A stretch of DNA of 64,000 nucleotides, taken from contig SKHB01000091.1 of assembly GCA_007117135.1 (NCBI GenBank), positions 1 through 64,000 on the forward strand, written 5' to 3'. The notes beneath the pieces are model-generated. The model made no database searches. It was not told the DNA's origin and worked only from the letters and a program-made list of their open reading frames with translations. The position numbers and the translations under genes are program-made. This document shows, piece after piece, positions 52,746 through 61,681 of this stretch. Positions within the stretch are counted from its first letter, which is position 1. Each line of letters opens with the position of its first letter. This stretch comes from Microbacteriaceae bacterium (GTDB lineage: Bacteria; Actinomycetota; Actinomycetes; Actinomycetales; Microbacteriaceae).

Positions 52746-53108
52746 CTAGGGAACGATGACGTCAATGCCTGTCATGTTTGATGCCTGCTGCACACTTCCC
52801 CCGTTTGTCATGTCGGTGAAGCCCATTTGGAACATTTGGGTGATCGCTTGACCGGACCGGTTGCCCGAGCGGCAGTAGATGAAATATTCACCGTCTGTGT
52901 CCAAAGCCATGACTTGGTCACGGAAGTCGGGCGATTGAACATCAATGTTGATGGCGCCGACCAGGTGACCGTCAGCAAATTCTTGCGGTGTGCGGACGTC
53001 AATAATTACGGTTTCATCGGTGACAGTGTAGGTCTCGCCTGATGAACAGGCGGCCACTCCCACGGTGAGACCAAAAGCTAAGGCGATGGCGAGGAGGATT
53101 TTTTTCAC
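52746..53108 (-). CDS. Rhodanese-domain lipoprotein
   Basis: Lipobox VAAC; VIIDVRTPQEFADGHLVGAINIDV; active-site loop YCRSGNRSGQA. Confidence 0.94.
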   Translation of the reverse strand: MKKILLAIALAFGLTVGVAACSSGETYTVTDETVIIDVRTPQEFADGHLVGAINIDVQSPDFRDQVMALDTDGEYFIYCRSGNRSGQAITQMFQMGFTDMTNGGSVQQASNMTGIDVIVP

Positions 53109-53154
53109 GACAGTCCTTTGTTGAAAATGGATGGTGTAATAATCAGTGTAGCAA

Positions 53155-53170
53155 ATACCCCTGGGGGTAT
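53155..53170 (-). promoter_or_regulatory. CsoR/CstR-operator-like dyad upstream of rhodanese gene
   Basis: ATACCCC-TG-GGGGTAT perfect 7-bp inverted repeat. Confidence 0.6.
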
Positions 53171-53171
53171 G

Positions 53172-54836
53172 TTAGTCCGCGGTCGGTTTTTCTGCTTTCT
53201 CTGCTCTAACGGCTAAGCCCAGTCCGTCAACAACGTGATCAGCAGCCATCTGCAGGGGCCTGATGATGCTCACGTTGTCTTTGTTGTCAAGCATGTTCGC
53301 GGTTCTCTCGTCGAGAGCCGTCAAACATATTTTTCCCGTGAAGCCCGCACTCGAAATGGTGTCGAGAAGAACCAGGTTTGTGGTGGCGTCGGGCACTGCG
53401 CAAATCACTGTGTCTGTTTCGCCCAACGGCAGGTGGGTTGAAAACTCCGGGTCAGACACATCCCCATAGAGGGTGTCCACACCAAACTTTTTAACCCGTC
53501 TGAGTGCTTGCGGGTCAATGTCGATGACCAGCAGGACCGCTTTTCTCTCCACGAGACCCCTCACAATCTCGGAGCCCATTCGACCCGCCCCCACCACGAT
53601 GGCGTCGTAAGGATGTGCTTGGCGTTCCTCGTCGACAATGTTGGCCGAGGAACGCTCAAAGATGCGCAGCCCAGGCTTTAGCCAGCCGTACAGCTGGTCG
53701 GAATACAAAATGAAATACGTGGAGACGGTGATGGTAATGATTCCGACCAAGGTCACCAGGCTCAATACTGACTGGTCTACTTGGCCAAGTGAGAAGCCCA
53801 GGGCAATGAGAATCAACGAAAATTCGCTGATCTGGGCGACAACAAGTCCTGCCCTAAATGACACCTGCGACCGGTATCCCATGATGCCCATGATGACCAT
53901 CACAATGATGGGGTTCCCGATCAACACAAACAGCGACAACACAATCGCCGGCCACAACTGCTCCACGGCATCGGTAAAGGTCAACATGGCGCCCAGTTCG
54001 ATGAAGAAGAACAAAATAAGAATGTCCCGGAGACTCACCATTCGAGCGCCCAAACTCTCTCGATACGCCGTTGACGCGAGTGACACTCCGGCGACAAAAG
54101 CGCCAATTTCCATGCTGAGGCCCAACAGGGCGCTAATTGCCGCCAATGCCACCGCCCACGCCACACCAAACAGCAGGGTGAGTTCGGGGCTGGACGCCAT
54201 CCAGTTCAACACTTTAGGGATGACATAGCGCGAGAGCAGTGCGACGGCGACGAGAAAAGCAATGCTGCCTAGAAAGGTGGTGAGAAGCTCACTGGTTGCT
54301 GAGGTTTGTCCCGGCTGTCCGATGGTGACAATCACCACCATGGCCACCACCACGAGAATGTCTTGGACAATCAAAAACCCGACAGCAATGCGGCCGTGAA
54401 GTGTGTCCAGCTCTCTCTTATCTCCGAGGAGTTTCACAATGATAATGGTCGACGAAAATGTGAGAGCAACCGCGATATAGAGGGCGGGAATGACATCAAA
54501 GCCGAAGGCCAAAACAATCAAGAAACCCACCAAAGAGGTGAAAACAACTTGCCCGATACCGGTGAGCAGTGCGACAAGCCCGGTGGCTCGAATCAAATGA
54601 ATGTCAAGTTTTAACCCCACGAGGAAAAGCAAAATGGCAATGCCGAGCTTCGCCAAAAGCCGCACTTCATCCTCACTAGAGACCAGCCCCAAACCAGTGG
54701 GGCCGGCCACGATTCCCACAATGATGAACGCCACAATCAGCGGTTGTTTCAGAAGTCTGGCAAGAGAGCCCACCACGGCTGCCAGCACCAAAATGATGCC
54801 AATTTCGAGAAACGGTCCATCGATCACCATGCCCAC
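53172..54836 (-). CDS. CPA2-family cation:proton antiporter with TrkA-N (RCK) domain, KefB/YbaL-like
   Basis: N-terminal antiporter TM region; C-terminal AIVVGAGRMGSEIVRGLVERKAVLLVIDIDPQALRRVKKFGVDTLYGDVSDPEFSTHL. Confidence 0.93.
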   Translation of the reverse strand: MGMVIDGPFLEIGIILVLAAVVGSLARLLKQPLIVAFIIVGIVAGPTGLGLVSSEDEVRLLAKLGIAILLFLVGLKLDIHLIRATGLVALLTGIGQVVFTSLVGFLIVLAFGFDVIPALYIAVALTFSSTIIIVKLLGDKRELDTLHGRIAVGFLIVQDILVVVAMVVIVTIGQPGQTSATSELLTTFLGSIAFLVAVALLSRYVIPKVLNWMASSPELTLLFGVAWAVALAAISALLGLSMEIGAFVAGVSLASTAYRESLGARMVSLRDILILFFFIELGAMLTFTDAVEQLWPAIVLSLFVLIGNPIIVMVIMGIMGYRSQVSFRAGLVVAQISEFSLILIALGFSLGQVDQSVLSLVTLVGIITITVSTYFILYSDQLYGWLKPGLRIFERSSANIVDEERQAHPYDAIVVGAGRMGSEIVRGLVERKAVLLVIDIDPQALRRVKKFGVDTLYGDVSDPEFSTHLPLGETDTVICAVPDATTNLVLLDTISSAGFTGKICLTALDERTANMLDNKDNVSIIRPLQMAADHVVDGLGLAVRAEKAEKPTAD

Positions 54837-54890
54837 ACGGTATCAGGGGGTCGTGTTACTCCCTTTGACCGCCCCCGTCCGGGGAAGCCT

Positions 54891-56000
54891 TCACTCAATG
54901 TGTGGGGAATGCGCGGGCTGTTTCAGAACATCTGCCTTCGCGAATTCAGTGGCCAACCCGGCACCATTTGGGGCGGACACCCACGGAATCTGTTGAGGGT
55001 CGTGAGTCCTGTCGTGGTGTGACCGGCCTCCGGCGAAAAGGGCTTCGGGGGTGAGCAGTTCTCGAATGGCGATGGCTCGAACACTGTCAGGAAATTCTCT
55101 GGCGAACTCGGCATAAATGTCTTCGTCGTGTTGCCCATCATCGCCAATCAAAATCCATCGAATGTGAGGAAATTCGGCTGCTAAACGTCGCAGGTTGTCG
55201 CGCTTGTGAGCCTGCCCACTTCGAAACCACCGGTCGTGGGTGGGACCCCAATCGGTCAGCAAAAGAGATCCGTGAGGGTAGAGGTGCCTGGTGAGAAAAC
55301 GTGTCAGCGTGGGATACACATTCCACGCACCTGTTGACAAGTAAATGATGGGACTTCCCGGGTATTGCCTCACAATTCTTTCCATCAAAACGGCCATACC
55401 TGGGACGGGCCGTCTGGCGTGTTCATCTCGAACAAAAGAGTTCCAGGCGGCCAGAAATGGGCGGGGTAGTGCTGTGACCATGACAGTGTCGTCAATGTCA
55501 CACACCACACCAATGCTGTGGTCCTCTGAGGCGACAAACACCGAAGACGGTACGGCCTCTTCGCCGTTGACCTGCAAAAGCAGTTCATTCCATCCCGGAG
55601 GCAGGTGAATATCGACCATTTTGTCAATGACGCCCCCACGATCAGCGCTCACCTCAAACCGTTGGTCTCCCGCGGCGATTATGACCGTCGCGCCGGGGAC
55701 AGGCGCGCTGATGAACGAGCGCCAACCCCGAACAGTTCGCCTCGCTCGGGCCGCATTGGGCCGTCGAGGAGCTAGCAGCACTCTCGCGAGCAGCCTGACG
55801 CCAGCAGGTGAACCGTAACCGCCGAAAGGAACCACCAGGGGAGCGTGTCCTCGCCTGAGGCGGCCGCGGACGCGCCAAGCCTGCCACGCATCTTCAATTC
55901 GCGCTGCGCGATGGGAAGAAGCCGACACTTTCGGCCCGTTTTGCCCGGGGGGAGACACAACTCCAGGGTAGCGGGGAGGCGTTGTCATTTTTCGACACAT
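54891..56000 (-). CDS. App1-family (DUF2183) phosphatase-domain protein
   Basis: HAD-like GVVCDIDDTVMVTALPRP, PIIYLSTGAWNVYPTLTRFL, WILIGDDGQHDEDIYAEFA. Confidence 0.9.
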   Translation of the reverse strand: MCRKMTTPPRYPGVVSPPGQNGPKVSASSHRAARIEDAWQAWRVRGRLRRGHAPLVVPFGGYGSPAGVRLLARVLLAPRRPNAARARRTVRGWRSFISAPVPGATVIIAAGDQRFEVSADRGGVIDKMVDIHLPPGWNELLLQVNGEEAVPSSVFVASEDHSIGVVCDIDDTVMVTALPRPFLAAWNSFVRDEHARRPVPGMAVLMERIVRQYPGSPIIYLSTGAWNVYPTLTRFLTRHLYPHGSLLLTDWGPTHDRWFRSGQAHKRDNLRRLAAEFPHIRWILIGDDGQHDEDIYAEFAREFPDSVRAIAIRELLTPEALFAGGRSHHDRTHDPQQIPWVSAPNGAGLATEFAKADVLKQPAHSPHIE

Positions 56001-56199
56001 AAGGCCAAGTGAAACGTAGTGGTTCTGTTACAATTTGGTCACCGCAAACGCGGAAAAAACCTTATATCGCTAGTCCTCATGTTGGGTGGTGGCCGACATG
56101 AACGCTCCAGGGACTCCACCGGTTCCAGGGTGTTTTCATGTTGTGCCCAGCGTCGCCATAGGAAGACGAGAGAAAATAGGGTCAGCTCCAATACCAAAG

Positions 56200-56847
56200 G
56201 TGGTCACCATTATTAGCTCCTCCAGTCCCCTATCCGCCTCCACGCTCGGCACAATCCGAGTTGAACCGGTGCAGGTGCGCAGCTCAAAGCGCCTCGTTGC
56301 CCTGTTGGATGCGACTGCCAACGTCATCGCTGACATCGGCTACGAAACCCTCACCACGGCGATGGTTGCTGAACGCGCGGGGGCATCCATTGGCACGGTT
56401 TACCGCTACTTTCCGGACCGTATTGCCGTCCTGCAAGCCTTGATTTCGCGCAATCGGCAGCGCGCAGAAGAAACAGTGGTTGGCGCTCTTCGGTCGTCTT
56501 CTGCGTCCAGCGTTGAAGCCGCGATGGACGTTGTTTTTGACAGCTACCTTGGCCTTTTCCGCAACGAGCCCGGTTTTCGTTCGCTTCGCCTCGGAGACGT
56601 TCTTGACATCCGTCCCGCCCAGTCTGCGCGAACAGGAAATGCTGACTTCGCGCAGCTCCTTGGCGATGAGATTGCAGAGAAGCTGTCGCTCACACTCGAT
56701 TCCAAAGCCCGGCTGTCACTAGAGAGCGCCGTCGACGTGATGGACAGCTTGCTCGCTCGGGCTTTCCTGCGAGTCGACAGAGGCGACAAAGCTGTTATCG
56801 ACGAAGCCCGGCGCCTGCTCCACCTGAGTATCCACGGAATCATCTAA
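56200..56847 (+). CDS. TetR-family transcriptional regulator (start uncertain, GTG 56200 proposed)
   Basis: HTH VIADIGYETLTTAMVAERAGASIGTVYRYFPDRIAVLQALI; longer ORF opens at 56086. Confidence 0.88.
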   Translation: MVTIISSSSPLSASTLGTIRVEPVQVRSSKRLVALLDATANVIADIGYETLTTAMVAERAGASIGTVYRYFPDRIAVLQALISRNRQRAEETVVGALRSSSASSVEAAMDVVFDSYLGLFRNEPGFRSLRLGDVLDIRPAQSARTGNADFAQLLGDEIAEKLSLTLDSKARLSLESAVDVMDSLLARAFLRVDRGDKAVIDEARRLLHLSIHGII

Positions 56848-56958
56848 AAACGTTTCCTGGGAGGAAGCGCAAAACCAGTGCTTCCGGTGGTGATTTTGAC
56901 CAAACGCTGGTTGACTATGTGTACGTTCTGCTGCCGGGTGCCTTGGAGATGTCGTTAG

Positions 56959-57771
56959 ATGATCGAGTTTCGGCGTGTCTCCAAATCCTTCCCCGGGGGA
57001 AATCAAGCTGTTGTTGACTTCTCCATCACCGTGCCCACCGGGTCGGTGACCGTTCTTGTCGGCTCCAGCGGGTGTGGGAAGACAACACTGTTGCGTATGG
57101 TCAACAGAATGGTTGACCCCACATCCGGTGAGGTCCTCATCGACGGACACAACGTCACCGACCACGACCCGGTCGATCTTCGGAGAAAAATAGGCTACGT
57201 CATGCAAAGCGGGGGGTTGCTCCCGCACCGAACTGTGAGTCAAAACATCCAAACCGTTCAACGGTTGACTGGTGTGCCAAAAAACGTGGCGGCGGAGCGA
57301 GCTCGCGAGCTCATGAGCACGGTGGGGCTCGACCGAGAGCTTGCTGACCGCTACCCCTCGCAGTTGTCAGGCGGGCAACAGCAGCGAGTGGGTGTAGCCA
57401 GGGCGCTTGCCGTTGACCCCAATATTTTGTTGATGGATGAACCCTTTGGTGCTGTTGACCCGCTTGTTCGACGAGATTTGCAGCGGGAACTTATCAGCTT
57501 GCAACAGCGGGTGACCAAAACTGTTCTTTTCGTCACCCACGACATTGACGAGGCGTTTTTACTCGGAGACCAGGTGGTGATTTTGCAGGAGGGTGCAGTC
57601 ATTGCCCAGCAGGGCACTCCGGAGGAAATAATCGCCAACCCAGCTAACGACTTTGTTGCCCACTTCATCGGTCATACGGACGCCCAACGCCAACTGACCA
57701 GGAAGTCCGGAAACGGAGTCACTCTGGTTGTCGATGACGACGGCCGCATTCACGGGCGGCTGCAGGAGTAG
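56959..57771 (+). CDS. Osmoprotectant (glycine betaine/choline/proline) ABC transporter ATP-binding protein, OpuCA/ProV-like
   Basis: Walker A VGSSGCGKTT, LSGGQQQRVGVARALA, DEPFGAVDPLVRRDLQ; followed by two permeases and binding protein. Confidence 0.93.
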   Translation: MIEFRRVSKSFPGGNQAVVDFSITVPTGSVTVLVGSSGCGKTTLLRMVNRMVDPTSGEVLIDGHNVTDHDPVDLRRKIGYVMQSGGLLPHRTVSQNIQTVQRLTGVPKNVAAERARELMSTVGLDRELADRYPSQLSGGQQQRVGVARALAVDPNILLMDEPFGAVDPLVRRDLQRELISLQQRVTKTVLFVTHDIDEAFLLGDQVVILQEGAVIAQQGTPEEIIANPANDFVAHFIGHTDAQRQLTRKSGNGVTLVVDDDGRIHGRLQE

Positions 57772-57778
57772 GCGCCAG

Positions 57779-58450
57779 ATGACCTGGGTAGCAAACAACA
57801 CCGACCTGATTATTCGGTTGACGCTCGATCACATTTGGTTGTCGCTCATCCCCATAGTTTTAGGCGCTGTCATAGCCATTCCACTGGGATGGGTGGCCTT
57901 CCGCTTTCACCCCATGAGGGGAGCCCTCTTGACGTCCGTGGGAATCGTTTACACCATTCCCTCTCTCGCCTTGTTCGTCCTGCTCCCGCCAGTGTTGGGG
58001 TTGCCGTTTCTCTCACCGGCGAGCGTCATCATCGCCTTGACCCTCTACGCGGTTGCCATCATGGTCAGAAGTGCTGCTGACGCTTTTGCCAGCGTTGACC
58101 CGTCCGTCCTGCGCTCCGCGACCGCCCTCGGTTACGAATCTTGGCAGCGGGTGCTTTTTGTCGAATTACCCTTGGCCGGGCCGGTGATTATTGCGGGTCT
58201 TCGAGTGGTTGCTGTGAGCACGGTGTCCCTGGTCACGGTCGGCGTATTGGTGGGGGTCCAAAGCCTCGGATACTTTTTTACCGACGGCTTTCAGCGCCGG
58301 ATTGAAGAAGAAATTCTCACCGGCATCGTGATGACTGTTTTTGTGGCGGCCCTCTTTGATGTGATTCTTTTGGGAATTGGCCGAGCGGTGATGCCCTGGG
58401 CGAAAGTGTTGCAGGTCCAGGCCACGTCGAGGGAGGTGGCGACCAGGTGA
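57779..58450 (+). CDS. Osmoprotectant ABC transporter permease (OpuCB/OpuCD-like)
   Basis: TM protein with AVDAFASVDPSVLRSATALGYESWQRVLFVELPLAGPVIIAGLRV EAA-type loop. Confidence 0.92.
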   Translation: MTWVANNTDLIIRLTLDHIWLSLIPIVLGAVIAIPLGWVAFRFHPMRGALLTSVGIVYTIPSLALFVLLPPVLGLPFLSPASVIIALTLYAVAIMVRSAADAFASVDPSVLRSATALGYESWQRVLFVELPLAGPVIIAGLRVVAVSTVSLVTVGVLVGVQSLGYFFTDGFQRRIEEEILTGIVMTVFVAALFDVILLGIGRAVMPWAKVLQVQATSREVATR

Positions 58451-59214
58451 GCATCATTGAACAAACCATCTCGTGGTTGACCGATCCGGCCAACTACGAC
58501 GGTTCCGGGTCCATTCCGCAGCGGCTCATTGAACACTTGGACTTTACGTTCCGCGCTGTTGGTTTGGCGGCACTTATTGCTATTCCTGCCGGCTACTACA
58601 TTGGCCACACCGGTCGCGGGAAAGTGTGGGTTGTGGGGGTCAGCGGGGCCGCACGAGCGCTTCCCACGTTCGGACTGATGCTGTACTTGGTGTTGGTTTT
58701 GGGTGTGACCCAGCGGGTGTGGGCCGCTCTTATTGGGTTGATCATTTTGGCGATTCCCCCGCTTCTTGCTGGTGCGTACGCGGGTATTGGCCAGATCGAC
58801 CCTAAAGCGATTGATGCCGCGAGAGCTCAGGGGATGACTGAGTGGCAAATCCTGACCCGCGTCGAAATTCCTCTTTCCCTGCCCCTTCTCGTCGGGGGTG
58901 TGCGGGGTGCTGTTTTGCAGGTGGTGGCCACGGTCACTCTTATCGCCTATGTCGGACTCGGAGGCCTAGGTTTTGACCTGATTCAAGGTATTCCTCTGAG
59001 ACGCTTTGACCAGGTTGTTGGATCGGCGGTGATGATCGTCATCCTCGCATTGCTTCTCGACGGCCTCCTTGCAGCTCTTGCTCGTTTTGTCACACCCCGA
59101 GGGGTGAGGCAGGGTCGAGTAAGCGACGTGAGAGCCAGAACAAACGGTTCGGGTTCTTCGTCGACAGGGCAAATCCCTGTCTCCCACCAAGAAAACACAC
59201 ACGAAAAGGTATAA
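58447..59214 (+). CDS. Osmoprotectant ABC transporter permease (OpuCB/OpuCD-like)
   Basis: AGIGQIDPKAIDAARAQGMTEWQILTRVEIPLSLPLLVGGVRGAVLQVVATVTLIAYVGLGGLG. Confidence 0.92.
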   Translation: MSIIEQTISWLTDPANYDGSGSIPQRLIEHLDFTFRAVGLAALIAIPAGYYIGHTGRGKVWVVGVSGAARALPTFGLMLYLVLVLGVTQRVWAALIGLIILAIPPLLAGAYAGIGQIDPKAIDAARAQGMTEWQILTRVEIPLSLPLLVGGVRGAVLQVVATVTLIAYVGLGGLGFDLIQGIPLRRFDQVVGSAVMIVILALLLDGLLAALARFVTPRGVRQGRVSDVRARTNGSGSSSTGQIPVSHQENTHEKV

Positions 59215-59218
59215 AAAA

Positions 59219-60088
59219 ATGATGAAAAGAGGACGCACAGCCTCGGTTGCCGGCATAGTGATGGCAGCGGGACTGATTGCTGGATGTGCTGACGGTAATA
59301 ACGGCGACACCATTGTGGTGGGGTCTCAGGGGTATTACTCGAACGAAATTGTTGCCGAAATTTATGCACAAGTGCTTGAAGAGGCAGGCTTCGACGTTGT
59401 TCGCCAGTTTGGAATTGGCCAGCGCGACGCGTATATTCCCGCGTTGGAAGCCGGTGAAGTAGACCTTTTCCCCGAATACACCGGGAACCTGCTGCAGTTC
59501 TACACCCCTGACGCCACCGCCACTCAGCCGGACGACGTCTACAGAGAGCTTGCCACCTCTTTGCCCGAGCAGCTCACCGCGTTAGCGATGTCACCTGCAA
59601 CAGACCAAGACTCGTATAACGTGACCGCAGAGACGGCGGCAGAGTTCGGCTTGGTGACCATCGCCGACCTTGCCGGCATTGACGGGCCCATTACTCTGGG
59701 TGGAGCTCCTGAACTCGCCGAACGCCCATACGGCCCAAGCGGACTTTTGTCGGTCTATGGGGTGGAGGTCCAGCTGGACGCGACAGGCCCGGCCACACTT
59801 GAAGCCTTGCTTGACGGTGTTGTTCTGGTCGCCAACATTTACACCGGTGACCCTGCGATCGCGCAGCATGGGTTGGTCACCTTGGCCGACCCCGAGGGAC
59901 TTTTCCTCTCCTCCAACCTCGTGCCGATTGTTCGAACCGACCTCGCCGCTACAGTCGCCGAGTTCATCAACCCGGTGAGTGAAGCCATGACTCCACAGCA
60001 CCTGGTCGCCATGAACCTTCAATCAACAGGTGACCAAATGTCGCCCGCTGATATTGCCCGCGAATGGCGAGCGGCAAACGGGTTCTGA
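59219..60088 (+). CDS. Osmoprotectant ABC transporter substrate-binding lipoprotein (OpuCC/ProX-like)
   Basis: Lipobox IAGC; VGSQGYYSNEIVAEIYAQVLEEAGFDVVRQFGIGQRDAYIPALEAGEVDLFPEYTGNLLQFY. Confidence 0.94.
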   Translation: MMKRGRTASVAGIVMAAGLIAGCADGNNGDTIVVGSQGYYSNEIVAEIYAQVLEEAGFDVVRQFGIGQRDAYIPALEAGEVDLFPEYTGNLLQFYTPDATATQPDDVYRELATSLPEQLTALAMSPATDQDSYNVTAETAAEFGLVTIADLAGIDGPITLGGAPELAERPYGPSGLLSVYGVEVQLDATGPATLEALLDGVVLVANIYTGDPAIAQHGLVTLADPEGLFLSSNLVPIVRTDLAATVAEFINPVSEAMTPQHLVAMNLQSTGDQMSPADIAREWRAANGF

Positions 60089-60127
60089 CACCACAGTGAT
60101 AGGTGGGGTGCGCCAGGCGCGCCCCAC

Positions 60128-60805
60128 CTATTTTTCTTCGTGGACGGAGACTTCTTTTTCGGCCTCGTCGAGAGCGCTTTCTCTTTGTGCGAATCGTAAA
60201 AGGAAGTGTTTCACGATCCAAAACAGGATGAAGAACACAACGAAGAAGGCGATAAAAACCCAGCCAGCCCAGTCAATCTGGTCCTTCAATTCCCGGTATG
60301 TTTCGGCGGCTCCCGAGCCCACGGAGACGTAAATAAAAGCCCACAGGGTGCAAGCGGGTGCCGTCCACGCCATGAAAGTGCGGTAAGCCATTTTCGACAT
60401 TCCCGCCGTCATCGGGACCACCGAGTGGAACACGGGGAGGAAACGCGAAATGAACACAGCAATGCCGCCGCGGCGATCAACAAAACGGTCGGCCCGAGCA
60501 ATCTTTTCCGGGCCGAGTTTCTTGCCCAATTTTCCGTATCGCAGCTTCGGGCCGAAATAGCGTCCAATGGCGAAACCGATGGACTCACCAATAAGAGCTC
60601 CAACGATGACAGCAATGACCATTGCAATGAACTGCAGAATGGTGGTCACTCCCGTGGAAGCAAACAGAACGACGGTGTCGCCGGGGACGATGAGGCCCAC
60701 GAGCACACTTGTTTCCAACATGATGGCGATTCCGGCAAGAACCGTACGCAACACCGGGTCAATGTCGGCGACAAATTGGAGAAAATCGTCCAGGAACTCG
60801 AACAC
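60128..60805 (-). CDS. DedA-family membrane protein
   Basis: LVGLIVPGDTVVLFASTG, GESIGFAIGRYFGPKL, FISRFLPVFHSVVPMTAGMSKMAYRTFMAWTAPACTLWAFIYV. Confidence 0.93.
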   Translation of the reverse strand: MFEFLDDFLQFVADIDPVLRTVLAGIAIMLETSVLVGLIVPGDTVVLFASTGVTTILQFIAMVIAVIVGALIGESIGFAIGRYFGPKLRYGKLGKKLGPEKIARADRFVDRRGGIAVFISRFLPVFHSVVPMTAGMSKMAYRTFMAWTAPACTLWAFIYVSVGSGAAETYRELKDQIDWAGWVFIAFFVVFFILFWIVKHFLLRFAQRESALDEAEKEVSVHEEK

Positions 60806-60875
60806 GTGTGAAGTCTAGTGTTCGAACAGGTAAAGGAAAGCTGGACGTTCGCATTGCCCCCTCACGCTGCGTGGC

Positions 60876-61670
60876 TCACGCAGTGACCGGGGTGTAGTGC
60901 TCGTGGAGTAACCGATTCCACGTGCGGGTCCTCTCACTGTCGCAGGCAAGCGCCGGGCCCGCCGCCCACGATGTTGCCTCGCGCACTCCATGGAGCGCGC
61001 TGACCACCCACACCGCATGGTCTGTGAGCGCTTCTGGCCGCATGTGCTTTCCCACAACGGCAATCCCTTGGGAGTGGGCAATATCTGCAACCAATTTTTC
61101 GGTCACGCTCGGAATCCGGGGAATACTCGAATCCACCACCCAAATTTCTTCACCACTAGGAGGCCAGACAACGAGTGAACTGTACGCACCCTCAGCAATA
61201 AAGCCCTCTGGCGTAACAATGACTGCCTCGGTCGCCCCGGCGGGGGCGACCGCTTTCCGTAGCCCCATGAGGGCATCTAAGTCGGGCCCTTTGACGAGGG
61301 GTTGGGTGCGAGGGTCGTGGGGGGCAGTTGCCAAAATGGCGGTGGTGACCCGTTCGGGTGCTTCGCGGTGATAGAAACGGAATAGGTGACCGTCAGGTGT
61401 GGCAAGACATTCGATCCGGGGAAACCATTCACCCGTTGGTGGAATGTGTTCGAGCGCAACGTGGATGAATTTTTGGACGCTGGCAACCGCTTCCGGTGCT
61501 GCGCTTTCGACAGAGCGCCGAAAGCGTTCCAGGTGGTGGTGGAGACCGAGCGCCTGACCGTCCACCACTCTCCACGAATCAGCAGTGACAACAGTTTCTT
61601 CCCCCACTTGGCACCAGGTCACAGGGGTCAACTCTGACCCGGTGAACTGGTAAAGGGTGGACTCGGACAT
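60876..61670 (-). CDS. Aminotransferase class IV (aminodeoxychorismate lyase-like, PabC-like)
   Basis: PLVKGPDLDALMGLRKAVAPAGATEAVIVTPEGFIAEGAYSSLVVW; divergent to pabB-like gene. Confidence 0.82.
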   Translation of the reverse strand: MSESTLYQFTGSELTPVTWCQVGEETVVTADSWRVVDGQALGLHHHLERFRRSVESAAPEAVASVQKFIHVALEHIPPTGEWFPRIECLATPDGHLFRFYHREAPERVTTAILATAPHDPRTQPLVKGPDLDALMGLRKAVAPAGATEAVIVTPEGFIAEGAYSSLVVWPPSGEEIWVVDSSIPRIPSVTEKLVADIAHSQGIAVVGKHMRPEALTDHAVWVVSALHGVREATSWAAGPALACDSERTRTWNRLLHEHYTPVTA

Positions 61671-61681
61671 AGGCTAAGGCT

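Noticed and set aside
56848-56958. Overlapping small hairpins (ttcc...ggaa and ggaagc...gcttcc) before the osmoprotectant ABC operon
   Set aside because: Stems are only 4-6 bp, easily expected by chance; no attenuator features such as a U tract or leader peptide.
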